From assembly GCA_041690675.1 (NCBI GenBank), contig JAWLGU010000001.1, forward strand, positions 1 to 64,000: DNA of 64,000 nt, given 5' to 3'. The stretch is from UBA7803 sp041690675 (lineage in GTDB: Bacteria > Pseudomonadota > Gammaproteobacteria > Pseudomonadales > Azotimanducaceae). This document shows, one piece after another, positions 9,345 to 17,382 of this stretch. The position numbers were made by a program, and so were the translations under genes. The notes beneath the pieces were generated by a model. That model made no database searches and was not told the DNA's origin. It was given only the letters and a program-made list of their open reading frames with translations. Each line of letters begins with the position of its first letter. The stretch's first letter is position 1.

Positions 9345-9912
9345 CAGGTACAGGATCCAGGCCGAGGACGCTCCTCAGCACGGCCCAGTGCATCGCCTCA
9401 TCAGCGAGTATGCTTGCGGCAGCCGCAGATAGTCGGCGGTTGTCAAACAAGGGGATCGCACCTGCATAGGCACTGACGGCACCGCGCTCCAGCCCGGCGG
9501 CAAAATCCAGAACATCCCGCTCCTGTTTGAGCTGATCCGTCGGAAAGTCATAGTGATTCTTCGGACCAGCAGGGGTACCCCCCAGGCTACGCACCGCCTT
9601 GGCAAGGACTTCTACGTGCTCTTTGTGGTGACTTTGGAACGCGATGGCCGTCTTCGCGAGCGACTGGCTCAGAAGACCGCTCTCCGCGCCGAGTTGATAA
9701 GCCGCTACGGCTTCATGTTCGGCGGAGACAGCCGTATTCAGGATCTGAATGTCTTTCTCGACATCGGTGTCAGAGGCCGCGCCCAAAGCTGAAGAAGCGC
9801 CGAGGCCAGCGACCAACGCAATGCCCGTAGCGGACAGCGTCGAGCCCGCTGTAGCGCGGAGGAAGCGTCGTCGGGACTCGTGAAATGCTGTTTGGAATGG
9901 CGAGCTACGCAT
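9328..9912 (-). CDS. Tat-exported ferritin-like domain protein
   Basis: About 194 aa from the ATG at 9912. The N-terminus carries a twin-arginine signal ('SRRRFLRA' followed by a hydrophobic segment). The mature domain is a four-helix ferritin-like fold with spaced metal-ligand candidates: 'SAEHEAVAAYQLG', 'SHHKEHVEVLAKAVR', 'LERGAVSAYAG' and 'LADEAMHWAVLR'. This matches the exported ferritin-like/DUF4439 class rather than iron-storing ferritin. A longer in-frame extension upstream to 10503 overlaps the porin gene and lacks coding character. It is the first gene of the cytochrome/sigma unit. Confidence 0.8.
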   Translation of the reverse strand: MRSSPFQTAFHESRRRFLRATAGSTLSATGIALVAGLGASSALGAASDTDVEKDIQILNTAVSAEHEAVAAYQLGAESGLLSQSLAKTAIAFQSHHKEHVEVLAKAVRSLGGTPAGPKNHYDFPTDQLKQERDVLDFAAGLERGAVSAYAGAIPLFDNRRLSAAAASILADEAMHWAVLRSVLGLDPVPGAFFS

Positions 9913-10007
9913 GAGAGGAATCCTCTGTGATGACTTAGCCCAAGAGATGCAGAAGTCGGGTCGAAGGTTCCCGCTTTTTTTGTAGCGCGGGGAAACAGTC
10001 GCACAGT

Positions 10008-10703
10008 TCAGCGCTCCGGCCGCCAGGTCAGACTCGCAACCCAGCAGTCGTCGGCCAGATGCGCGACTGGCGAACCTCCTTCGACTTCCGCCACCGAGTA
10101 CCCGACTCTCACCGTGAATGGCCCGAGCGGGCGTGACAAGCCGGCGGCGGCGTACTCGTGGTCCAGCTCCGATTGACTGGTCCTCTGGTATCCCACCGTC
10201 GCATCGAGGATGATCAGTTCCGGCAGCGGGTAGTGGAACGTCCCCTCCAGCGTGGTGGACCATTTGTCGGAGCCCCACCAGCCTTCGGCCACGGCACCGG
10301 TGACGGTCCAGTAGTCGCCGAGGTGGCCGCTGAGCTGCACTTCGGTCCAGTCGTAGTCCCAGGGCGAGTTCCCCTGGTAGGTGTAACGGATCACCGTGGC
10401 TTCCAGCGCAAGGCGGGGAGAGTGTCGCCAACCGTAGCCGGCGTAGTAGTCGAATTCGGCGCTGCGACCGTCGTAGCCGCCGAAGTCGACACGGCTGGCC
10501 CACACGCCGGCGAACCAGCCGGTGTGGGATGCGTATTCCAGGGAACCCTGAACTGCGGCTCCCGTGGTTGTCTGACGCAGCCCCCGGTAGACGTAGTCGG
10601 TCGCGATGGTTGCGCTCACCTCCACCTCAGCGCCCAGCGGGGCCGAGCAGCCGAGCAGCAGTGCCAGCGCCCGCGCACGCTGCTCAACGCGAACAACGAT
10701 CAT
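10008..10703 (-). CDS. TorF-family putative outer-membrane barrel protein
   Basis: About 231 aa from the ATG at 10703, with a short signal peptide ('ALALLLGCSAPLGA') and then 'SATIATDYVYRGLRQTTTG'. This opening is characteristic of the TorF/Gcw_chp family of small gammaproteobacterial putative porins. The rest alternates aromatic and polar residues as expected of beta strands and ends in '...SLTWRPER'. The start overlaps the end of the upstream subtilase gene by 20 bp, so translational coupling is likely. Transported substrate unknown. Confidence 0.8.
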   Translation of the reverse strand: MIVVRVEQRARALALLLGCSAPLGAEVEVSATIATDYVYRGLRQTTTGAAVQGSLEYASHTGWFAGVWASRVDFGGYDGRSAEFDYYAGYGWRHSPRLALEATVIRYTYQGNSPWDYDWTEVQLSGHLGDYWTVTGAVAEGWWGSDKWSTTLEGTFHYPLPELIILDATVGYQRTSQSELDHEYAAAGLSRPLGPFTVRVGYSVAEVEGGSPVAHLADDCWVASLTWRPER

Positions 10704-11862
10704 GGCCTTGAAGCGCCTCCAGCAGCGGCCCCTTCGCCGGCCTGGTGCAATCCAGCTCCAGCAGCCCGCGGAGTATCGTCTGGGTGTCGCTGCCAGAGTA
10801 GCGACTGCGAAGCAGCGCAGCCGCCCCGGAGATGCCGGCCGCCGACATGGAACTGCCGAAGAATACCTGATAGCCGCCACCCGCGCGGGTGCTGAATCGC
10901 TCCGGTCCCGCGAACCAGGGGGCACTGCCGGTGCCAGCTGCGTGCACGTAAGGCAGTGAGGCCGGAAATCCATGCTCTCCATCGCGATCGCCATCGGCGC
11001 CGACGACCACGGATCCGCGTTCGTGCGCGTGATGAAGCAGCCGTTCCAGGACCCAGTCCTCCGGGCCGGCGATACTGAGGTTGATGACGTCGGCGCGGTC
11101 GGCGATGGCCTGCTCGATGGCCTCCGCCAACGAGACCGTGGTGCATCGGGTTACCGGCCCATCGACCTGCCGGCATGCAGCGTACACGGTGACGTCGGCG
11201 CCGGGAGCCAGCCCCACCAGACCTTCGCCGTTGCCGGCGGCCGCGGCGACGACGCCGGCCACCGCGGTGCCGTGACGTAGGGCCCGCGTTTCAGCGGGAA
11301 TCGGCGGGGGGCGCTGCCGGGCGATCTGGCCCTTCAGGTCCGGATGCGCGGCGTCGACCTGACCGTCGACAATGGCCACTCGCACCCCCTGGCCGATGGT
11401 CAAGGCATGCAGGGATGCAAGCGCGCTGGTATTGCGACCGTACTGAAGCTCGAACAGAGGGTCGTCGTAGGTGCGCGAGATCATGCCGCGAAACACGTGC
11501 ACGGGCTGCGCGTGCCGGACCCGGGGATCGGTGGCGAGGTTGGCTACCGTCCGGTCGACGCTGGCGCCGTCTGGAACCTGCAGCACCACGCAGAAGACCT
11601 CGAGCGGACGAATCGACCACGCATGAACTGCACGAAGGTGGTGGTCACGGGCCACGCGGCTGGCGTGGGCGCGGGTGTGCAGGGAGACGTGCCAGCCCTG
11701 GTCGTGCCGGTAGCCGCGACGGGATCCGGACGGCAGCGGCGGACCGGCGCCGTCGTCCGCGAGCACGATCAGGACCTGACGCTCAGGAGGCAGCGCCTCC
11801 GGAGGAATGGCAGAGCAGGCGGCGGCGAGCAGCAGCGCGGATGGCAGGTATATGCTTCTCAT
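10684..11862 (-). CDS. Subtilisin-family (S8) serine peptidase, putative lipoprotein
   Basis: A 392-aa protein. The N-terminus has a lipobox-like 'LLLAAAC' after a short hydrophobic leader, so membrane attachment is likely. The S8 catalytic triad is visible: Asp166 in 'VAIVDGQVD', His197 in 'RHGTAVAGVV' and Ser338 in 'FFGSSMSAAG' (the usual GTSMA is GSSMS here). Residues 30-130 may act as a propeptide. Its start overlaps the anti-sigma stop by 4 bp (ATGA), placing it in the sigma/anti-sigma operon. A role in processing a signal or the anti-sigma factor is possible but is inference. Confidence 0.85.
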   Translation of the reverse strand: MRSIYLPSALLLAAACSAIPPEALPPERQVLIVLADDGAGPPLPSGSRRGYRHDQGWHVSLHTRAHASRVARDHHLRAVHAWSIRPLEVFCVVLQVPDGASVDRTVANLATDPRVRHAQPVHVFRGMISRTYDDPLFELQYGRNTSALASLHALTIGQGVRVAIVDGQVDAAHPDLKGQIARQRPPPIPAETRALRHGTAVAGVVAAAAGNGEGLVGLAPGADVTVYAACRQVDGPVTRCTTVSLAEAIEQAIADRADVINLSIAGPEDWVLERLLHHAHERGSVVVGADGDRDGEHGFPASLPYVHAAGTGSAPWFAGPERFSTRAGGGYQVFFGSSMSAAGISGAAALLRSRYSGSDTQTILRGLLELDCTRPAKGPLLEALQGHDRCSR

Positions 11863-12470
11863 GGCGTCTCCACGTCCACCCAGCGTACTTCGGCGAAGTC
11901 CCGGAGCCGCTTCGCCTCGGCGCCGCCGTCGCTGCCGGCGGGCAACGCCAGCCGGTAGACACCGGTGGCGGTGGGCCCGGCGATCACGGTGGCGTCGCTG
12001 GCTCGTACGATCCTGCGGATGCTTCGCTCCTCGGTTTCCGGCGTGAACACGACCTGAAGCACAGGCGCCTCGTGACGGGAACCTGTGGTCATGGCGCGAT
12101 AGGGCGACGAGTCGGGCGACACCGTGTCGGGCAATATCATGTCGGCGGGCCGTCCCAATATCACCGCCACGACCACCACGGCCAGCGCCAGCCAGGCGCC
12201 GACCACCGGGCGGAGGTGGGACCTGGCGGAACGTCCGGAGTGCAGCGTTTTCCACAGGCGGCCGCGGCTGACGCTGCAGGAGGGCAGCTGCTCCAGGCCC
12301 GCGGGCGCGGCGCTGCGGATGGCGCGGGCGAAGCGGATCTCCGCTTCCACCATGGCACTGCAGGCTTCGCAGGTGGCCAGGTGCTCGGTGACCTGATCCA
12401 TCTCGACCTCGTTCAGGGTGCCGTTCACGTACCAGGGAATGAGCCTCTGAATCGCCTCATGGGTCCGCAT
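11859..12470 (-). CDS. Membrane anti-sigma factor with zinc-finger-like N-terminus
   Basis: A 203-aa protein. The cytoplasmic N-terminus has the putative zinc-binding anti-sigma pattern H-x3-C-x2-C ('EHLATCEACSAMVE', about residues 29-36). A single membrane segment follows ('VVGAWLALAVVVVAVILG', about 88-105), then a C-terminal periplasmic domain. It begins 1 bp after the sigma gene and overlaps the protease gene by 4 bp. The expected role is to hold the adjacent ECF sigma factor at the membrane until a cell-envelope signal releases it. Confidence 0.85.
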   Translation of the reverse strand: MRTHEAIQRLIPWYVNGTLNEVEMDQVTEHLATCEACSAMVEAEIRFARAIRSAAPAGLEQLPSCSVSRGRLWKTLHSGRSARSHLRPVVGAWLALAVVVVAVILGRPADMILPDTVSPDSSPYRAMTTGSRHEAPVLQVVFTPETEERSIRRIVRASDATVIAGPTATGVYRLALPAGSDGGAEAKRLRDFAEVRWVDVETP

Positions 12471-12471
12471 G

Positions 12472-12975
12472 TCAGGTCTCCATGAGGCGCTTCAGAAGGC
12501 GGCGGGCATGGAACATGCGGGTTTTCACGGTGTTCTCCGGGCAGCCCAGGATGTCGGCGATCTCGCGATAGGAATAGCCGAAGAAGTAAGCCAGCTCCAC
12601 GGTTGCCCGTTGTTCGGGGCTGAGCCTGGCGAGGCAGGTATCGAGGTCCAGGCATCGGCTGTCCACCTCGGCGGTGGGCTCTGCGGCCTCCACCGGCACG
12701 GTGGGTGGGCCTCGACGGCTCACCGCCTTCAGCGCCGTGCGATAGGCGATGCCGAGAATCCACGTGGACACGGTGGAATCGCCGCGGAACTGCGGGGTGG
12801 ATTTCCAGATCACCAGAAACACGTCGTTGATGATCTCCGAGACCAGGTCGGCATCCCGGGTCACCCGGAGGATGAACCGGCCGAGCCTCGGGTAATACGC
12901 ATCGTAGAGCGTCGCCAGTGCACTCTCGTCCCCGGCGGCGATGCGCTCGAGCAGCTTCGCTTCCCGTACGCCCAC
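12472..12975 (-). CDS. ECF-type RNA polymerase sigma factor
   Basis: A 167-aa sigma factor. Region 2 is 'LATLYDAYYPRLGRFILRV' with 'EIINDVFLVIWKST' and 'VSTWILGIAYR'. Region 4 is 'LSPEQRATVELAYFFGYSY' and 'LGCPENTVKTRMFHARRLL'. It is the first gene of a four-gene operon (sigma, anti-sigma, S8 peptidase, TorF-like barrel) and is divergent from the CHRD lipoprotein gene, which may be part of its regulon. Confidence 0.9.
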   Translation of the reverse strand: MGVREAKLLERIAAGDESALATLYDAYYPRLGRFILRVTRDADLVSEIINDVFLVIWKSTPQFRGDSTVSTWILGIAYRTALKAVSRRGPPTVPVEAAEPTAEVDSRCLDLDTCLARLSPEQRATVELAYFFGYSYREIADILGCPENTVKTRMFHARRLLKRLMET

Positions 12976-13116
12976 CCTTCGCTCCGGTGAAGATCTCTAT
13001 ATGAGTGTGTTCCTCGATTCCCCGGAAAGGTTCACCGGGCACGAGAAATTTTTCGCGAATGAACCTGGAGCCGATCCCGGGGTACCCACCGGAACCGAGG
13101 CAGCGGGAGAGCCGGG
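12976..13116. promoter_or_regulatory. Divergent intergenic region between sigma operon and CHRD gene
   Basis: This 141-bp stretch separates the divergent ECF sigma operon and the CHRD lipoprotein gene, so it must hold promoters for both. It is locally AT-richer around 13045-13065. I could not assign a convincing -35/-10 pair. A purine-rich 'GGGAGAGCCGGG' just before the ATG at 13117 is the likely ribosome binding site for the plus-strand gene. Confidence 0.4.
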
Positions 13117-15033
13117 ATGAAAGCCGCAGCGGGCATTTTGCTGGTAGTAGCGCTGGCGGGCTGCAGCGACGACAACGGCGGCGCGCGAGCGGAGGAAGGG
13201 GACGACGTCGCGCCGCCCATGACCCCTGAGCCCGCCCCCAATGCCGAGCAGGTGGAGTTGACGCTGTCGGCCCTGGAAGTGGTGGGTGAGGGCGTGATGA
13301 CCGGGAGCGGGACCGCCGATGTCAGCGTGAACCTCGACGACGGCGCCGTGACCGGAACGGTCACCCTCGCCCAGCTCGATGCGGCGGAAGTCACCCTCAG
13401 CCGAGGATTCGCCGGGGAGACGGGTCCCGAGGTCATCGCTCTGCAGCGGGACTCGGGTGAGCAATGGTCCTTTCCGGCGAATGCCACCCTGGCCCAGACG
13501 GATCTGGACGCGTTTCAGCAGGGCGGGCTGTACCTGCAGGTGACAACAGCCGATGCGCCCGACGGCGCGGTGCGCGGCCAGCTGGCGCCGGGCGACCTGC
13601 AGGTGCTGTTCACCAGCCTCGCCGGTGAGCAGGAGGTTCCTCCGCTCATCAGCGACGCCTCGGCCGAGGGCGCGGTCACCTTCGATCCCGAGACGAATCG
13701 CATCGTCGTCCACGTGAACACCACCGGGCTCGAGGACGCGGTGGAGGCGCATATCCACGACGGCACTGCGGGGGTCAACGGCCCGATCCTCACAGGCCTG
13801 GTCCAGGACCCGGAGGACGTCTCGCACTGGTCGCTGGACGACTTCGAGCTGGACGCCGACGCGCTGGAAGCCTTTGAGGTGGGCGAGCTGTACCTGAACG
13901 TGCACACGCCGGCGAATCCCGGAGGCGAGGTGCGCGGCCAGATCGCGCCCGCCGGGGTCGAAGTCATCTTCACCCGCCTCAGCGGTGATGACGTGGTACC
14001 GCCGGTGACCACCGAAGGCTCGGGAGTTGCTGCCGCCACCTTCATCGTCGACCCGCAGCAGCTGACCCTGCACGTCAATCTCCTGGAGCTCGACGACGCC
14101 GAGACGGCGGAGCTGCGCCAGGCCCCGGTGATGCAGAACGGGCCGGTGGTGGCGTCGCTGAGCCAGGATCCCGACAACCTCGGGCACTGGCTGGAGGAGG
14201 ATTTGATGCTCGCCGAGGCGCAGCACCAGGCGCTGCTGAGCGAAGAGCTGTACGTGACCGTCACGACTCCGGAGTTCCCCGAGGGCGCGGTGCGGGGGCA
14301 GCTGGTGATGGACAAACCACCCGGCGAGGCGTTCACCGTGGTCGCTACCAATCCGGCCGACGGCGCCACGGTGGAGGCGCTGCCGGAACAGGTGGTGGTG
14401 AATTTCAATCGCGAACTGGAGGCGGCGAGCGCGATTCCGGCGCAGGTGAGCGTCGCCGCCAGCGGCGGTGACGGCAGCTTCGACGAGGCCAACGAGATCT
14501 CCGTGGAGGTTCTGGGCGTGAGCGTGGAGGGGGCGCGGCTCGTTGTCGAGCTCGACACGGCTGCCGCCAGCGACGACGTCTATCAGATCCTGCTGGACGG
14601 CACCAGCGGAAGCCCGCTCACCGCCACCGACGGCATCGTGATGGACGGCGATGGCGACGGCGAACCCGGCGGCGACTTCGTGGCCACCTTCACCGTGGCG
14701 TCCGGGGCGAGCGCAGCGACCCTGAGCCAGATCCAGACCGAGACGTTCACGCCGTCATGCGCGCTGAGCGGTTGTCATACCGGTTCCACCCCGCCTCAGG
14801 GGCTCGACCTTTCCGAGGGCCAGGCGTTCGCCAACCTGGTCGGCGTGCCGAGCGCCGAGGTCCCGAGCCTGAATCGCGTCGAGCCGGGGGATCCGGACGA
14901 CAGCTACCTGGTGCGCAAGGTGGAAGGCACGGCGTCGGTGGGCAGCCGGATGCCGCTGGGTCGGCCAGCGCTCAGCAACGCGCAGATTCAGAACATTCGT
15001 GATTGGATCGCCGCGGGCGCCGAGAACGACTGA
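13117..15033 (+). CDS. Lipoprotein with three CHRD domains, an Ig-like domain and a cytochrome-like C-terminus
   Basis: A 638-aa protein beginning with a lipoprotein signal ('LLVVALAGCSDD'). Three tandem CHRD-like domains occupy about residues 43-160, 165-282 and 283-397. Each ends with a recurring block such as 'GAVRGQLAP', 'GEVRGQIAP' or 'GAVRGQLVM', and the second contains the classic 'AHIHDGTAG'. A Big_5/Ig-like region (about 400-530) begins 'VVATNPADGATV'. The C-terminal ~100 residues form a cytochrome-like module with 'CALSGCH' (CX4CH) and 'NIRDWIAAGAEND', as in haem modules of large secreted proteins. Its stop overlaps the next ATG (TGATG), so the two are coupled. Confidence 0.85.
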   Translation: MKAAAGILLVVALAGCSDDNGGARAEEGDDVAPPMTPEPAPNAEQVELTLSALEVVGEGVMTGSGTADVSVNLDDGAVTGTVTLAQLDAAEVTLSRGFAGETGPEVIALQRDSGEQWSFPANATLAQTDLDAFQQGGLYLQVTTADAPDGAVRGQLAPGDLQVLFTSLAGEQEVPPLISDASAEGAVTFDPETNRIVVHVNTTGLEDAVEAHIHDGTAGVNGPILTGLVQDPEDVSHWSLDDFELDADALEAFEVGELYLNVHTPANPGGEVRGQIAPAGVEVIFTRLSGDDVVPPVTTEGSGVAAATFIVDPQQLTLHVNLLELDDAETAELRQAPVMQNGPVVASLSQDPDNLGHWLEEDLMLAEAQHQALLSEELYVTVTTPEFPEGAVRGQLVMDKPPGEAFTVVATNPADGATVEALPEQVVVNFNRELEAASAIPAQVSVAASGGDGSFDEANEISVEVLGVSVEGARLVVELDTAAASDDVYQILLDGTSGSPLTATDGIVMDGDGDGEPGGDFVATFTVASGASAATLSQIQTETFTPSCALSGCHTGSTPPQGLDLSEGQAFANLVGVPSAEVPSLNRVEPGDPDDSYLVRKVEGTASVGSRMPLGRPALSNAQIQNIRDWIAAGAEND

Positions 15034-16112
15034 TGATGCGGAACTCGGGCGTTTCGTTGGCCACGGCCTTGGTGCTCCTGATTGCTCTGTTCTGGGCGTT
15101 AGCGGCGTGGGCGGAGCCGTACCTGGCCGTGCGAGAGGGCCTGGCGTGCAGCGCCTGCCACGTGAACCCCACCGGCGCCGGGCTGCGGACACCGTTCGGC
15201 AACGCCTATGCCCAGCAGACCCTGCCCGACATGCCGGCATCGGAGCCCACTTGGACCGGGTCGGTGCTGGAGCGATTTGCGCTGGGCGCCAATGCCCGCT
15301 TCGCCGCCCGGCAGACCGAGCTCGACGACCGCGACGACAACCTGGAGTTCGGCGTCGACCGGGCGAGCCTGTATCTGGGCGTGGAGCTCGTGCCGCCGGT
15401 GTCGTTGTATCTGGATCAGCAGGTAGCGCCCGGCGGCTCGCTCAACCGCGAGGCGTGGGCTCGGCTCGAGGTCGGGGAGTGGTACCTGAAAGCCGGCCGG
15501 CTGTTCCTGCCACTCGGCTGGCGCCTGGAGGACGACACGGCCTTCGTGCGCCAGGTCACCGGAGTGTCCATGGAGCAGGGCGACGACGGCCTGGAGATCG
15601 GTCTGGAGCGGCCGGGCCTGTCATGGCAGCTGGCGGTGACCAACGGCAACGGCGGTGGCGCTGAGGCGGACGACGGCAAGCTGTTCTCGACCCGGGCGGC
15701 GCTGATCCGCTCCCGCTGGCAGGCCGGGCTCAGCGTCCTGCGCAACGACACGGACCGGACCGACCGCACCGTCGTCGGTGCCTTCGCGGGCCTTCGCACC
15801 GGGCCGGTGACCTGGCTCGCAGAGTACGACCACGTGGATGAGGACGCGGACGACGGCGGGCAGGAGGAGCAGGCGGTGGGACTGCTGGAAGCCAACCTCC
15901 GGCTCCAGCGCGGGCACAACCTGAAGGTCACAGCGGAAGGCCACTGGTTCGACGGCGATCGGGACGACCGTTACCGGTTCAGCGGTGTGTACGAGTACTT
16001 TCCGTGGGCATTCACCCAGGTGCGCCTGGGGGTACGGGCCCGCGACAGCGACTCCCCGGCCGCCGAGGAGAACGGCGAGGAGGCCTTCCTGCAGCTGCAC
16101 GTATTCTTCTGA
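15033..16112 (+). CDS. Exported haem-motif protein with predicted beta-barrel
   Basis: A 359-aa protein with a signal peptide ('LVLLIALFWALAAWAEP') followed at once by 'GLACSACHVNPTGAG', a single c-type haem motif. The remainder has porin-like alternation ('ASLYLGVELVPPVSLYLDQQ') and a C-terminal aromatic ending ('FLQLHVFF') typical of outer-membrane barrels. Proteins of this design are usually annotated as hypothetical cytochrome/porin-like proteins. The stop codon of the CHRD lipoprotein overlaps its start, so the two probably work together at the outer membrane, perhaps in electron transfer. The role is inferred. Confidence 0.75.
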   Translation: MMRNSGVSLATALVLLIALFWALAAWAEPYLAVREGLACSACHVNPTGAGLRTPFGNAYAQQTLPDMPASEPTWTGSVLERFALGANARFAARQTELDDRDDNLEFGVDRASLYLGVELVPPVSLYLDQQVAPGGSLNREAWARLEVGEWYLKAGRLFLPLGWRLEDDTAFVRQVTGVSMEQGDDGLEIGLERPGLSWQLAVTNGNGGGAEADDGKLFSTRAALIRSRWQAGLSVLRNDTDRTDRTVVGAFAGLRTGPVTWLAEYDHVDEDADDGGQEEQAVGLLEANLRLQRGHNLKVTAEGHWFDGDRDDRYRFSGVYEYFPWAFTQVRLGVRARDSDSPAAEENGEEAFLQLHVFF

Positions 16113-16155
16113 AAGCGGCTAGCATGGCCGGACCGCAAGCCGCCGAAGAAGACAG

Positions 16156-16989
16156 ATGAACAACGACGATTGGTTCGACAAGTACCCGGGCCTCCTGTTC
16201 GAGAGGCTGGATCACGGGATACTCCGGATGACCATCAACCGGCCGGAGCAGAAGAACGCCACCGACGCGCCGCTGCACCGGGCGCTCAGCCGCGTCTGGC
16301 TCGATATCGACGATGACCCGGCGGTCCGGGTCGTGGTAGTCACCGGTGCGGGTGATGCGTTCTCGGCCGGCGGCGATCTCGCCTGGATCGAATCCATGGT
16401 CAACGACTACGAGGGCATGAAGATCGCGTTCAAGGAGGCCGGGGACATCGTCTACCGCATGACCTCCTGCTCGAAGATCATCCTCTCGGCCATCAACGGG
16501 GCGGCGGTGGGGGCCGGGCTGGCCGTGGCGCTGATGGCCGACATCAGCATCATCGCCGAGGACGCCCGGATCACCGACGGCCATCTGCGTCTGGGGGTGG
16601 CCGCGGGGGACCACGCGAACATCATCTGGCCGTTGCTGTGCGGCCTCGCCAAAGCCAAGTACTACCTCCTCACCTCCGACTTCATCGACGGCCGCACCGC
16701 CGACGAGATCGGCCTGGTGTCGAAGTCCGTGCCGCGGGACCGGCTGATCGAAGAAGCCATGGCGGTGGCGGAGCGCATCGCCACCGGGCCTCAGGATGCG
16801 GCGCGGTGGACCAAGCGGGCCCTCAACCTCTGGGTGCAGCAGGCTGCTCCCGCATTCGACGCCAGCCTCGGCTTCGAGATGCTCAATTTCATGGGGGTGG
16901 ACGCTGCGGAGGGCGCCGCGGCGCTGCGGGAGAAACGCAAACCGCACTACCCCAGTGCCCGGAGTCCCGGCGGGGACGCCGACGGCTGA
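16156..16989 (+). CDS. Enoyl-CoA hydratase/isomerase (crotonase) family protein
   Basis: A 277-aa crotonase-fold protein. Visible signatures are 'MTINRPEQKNATDAPL', the first oxyanion-hole segment 'GAGDAFSAGGDLAWIES' and the second 'INGAAVGAGLAVALMAD'. The expected reaction is hydration or isomerisation of an enoyl-CoA in fatty or aromatic acid breakdown; the substrate cannot be told. It stands alone, 43 bp after the barrel protein gene, and is followed by a decayed gene on the other strand. Confidence 0.85.
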   Translation: MNNDDWFDKYPGLLFERLDHGILRMTINRPEQKNATDAPLHRALSRVWLDIDDDPAVRVVVVTGAGDAFSAGGDLAWIESMVNDYEGMKIAFKEAGDIVYRMTSCSKIILSAINGAAVGAGLAVALMADISIIAEDARITDGHLRLGVAAGDHANIIWPLLCGLAKAKYYLLTSDFIDGRTADEIGLVSKSVPRDRLIEEAMAVAERIATGPQDAARWTKRALNLWVQQAAPAFDASLGFEMLNFMGVDAAEGAAALREKRKPHYPSARSPGGDADG

Positions 16990-17049
16990 AACCGCGGGTA
17001 ACGGCAGCAGTACCTTCAAAACGAGCTGGTGGGTCTGACCGATTCTGAT

Positions 17050-17360
17050 CCTCGAGGGGAACCATGATGTGGGCATAAGGCGTGTCTTTCCACATCACGT
17101 ACGGACCGCCGGCGTGTGGGTCGTCCGTTATCCCCTTCAGCAGATCGCGAGGCACTGCAATCATCAGATGTGCCCCTTCTTTAATGAAGTCTGGCGCATC
17201 TGCACCTTCGGGGTGTGCGGGATTCGAATTGCTCACACCAGCATCGCCCTGCAGCATGTAGGACATGCCGAGCTCGTTGACTGTGTAGTCCTCACCCGCA
17301 CTCATAGCTGCCATCATCTCCATCCACACGAGCGTCACCCCCGCGTCATCGGTGGATGAG
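17050..17360 (-). pseudogene. Remnant of a conserved hypothetical exported protein
   Basis: The minus strand encodes about 100 residues with protein-like character: 'VTLVWMEMMAAMSAGEDYTV', 'NELGMSYMLQGDAGVSN', 'GAHLMIAVPRDLL' and 'AGGPYVMWKDTPYAHIMVPL'. This recalls a family of small exported hypothetical proteins ending in 'PYAHIMVPV'. No signal peptide is present because an in-frame stop lies about 20 codons upstream, and no proper stop occurs at the usual C-terminus, so the frame runs on into the enoyl-CoA hydratase gene. I therefore call it a truncated remnant. Similarity is from memory. Confidence 0.5.
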
Positions 17361-17382
17361 CGAAGTGGCTTGCATCACCCCG

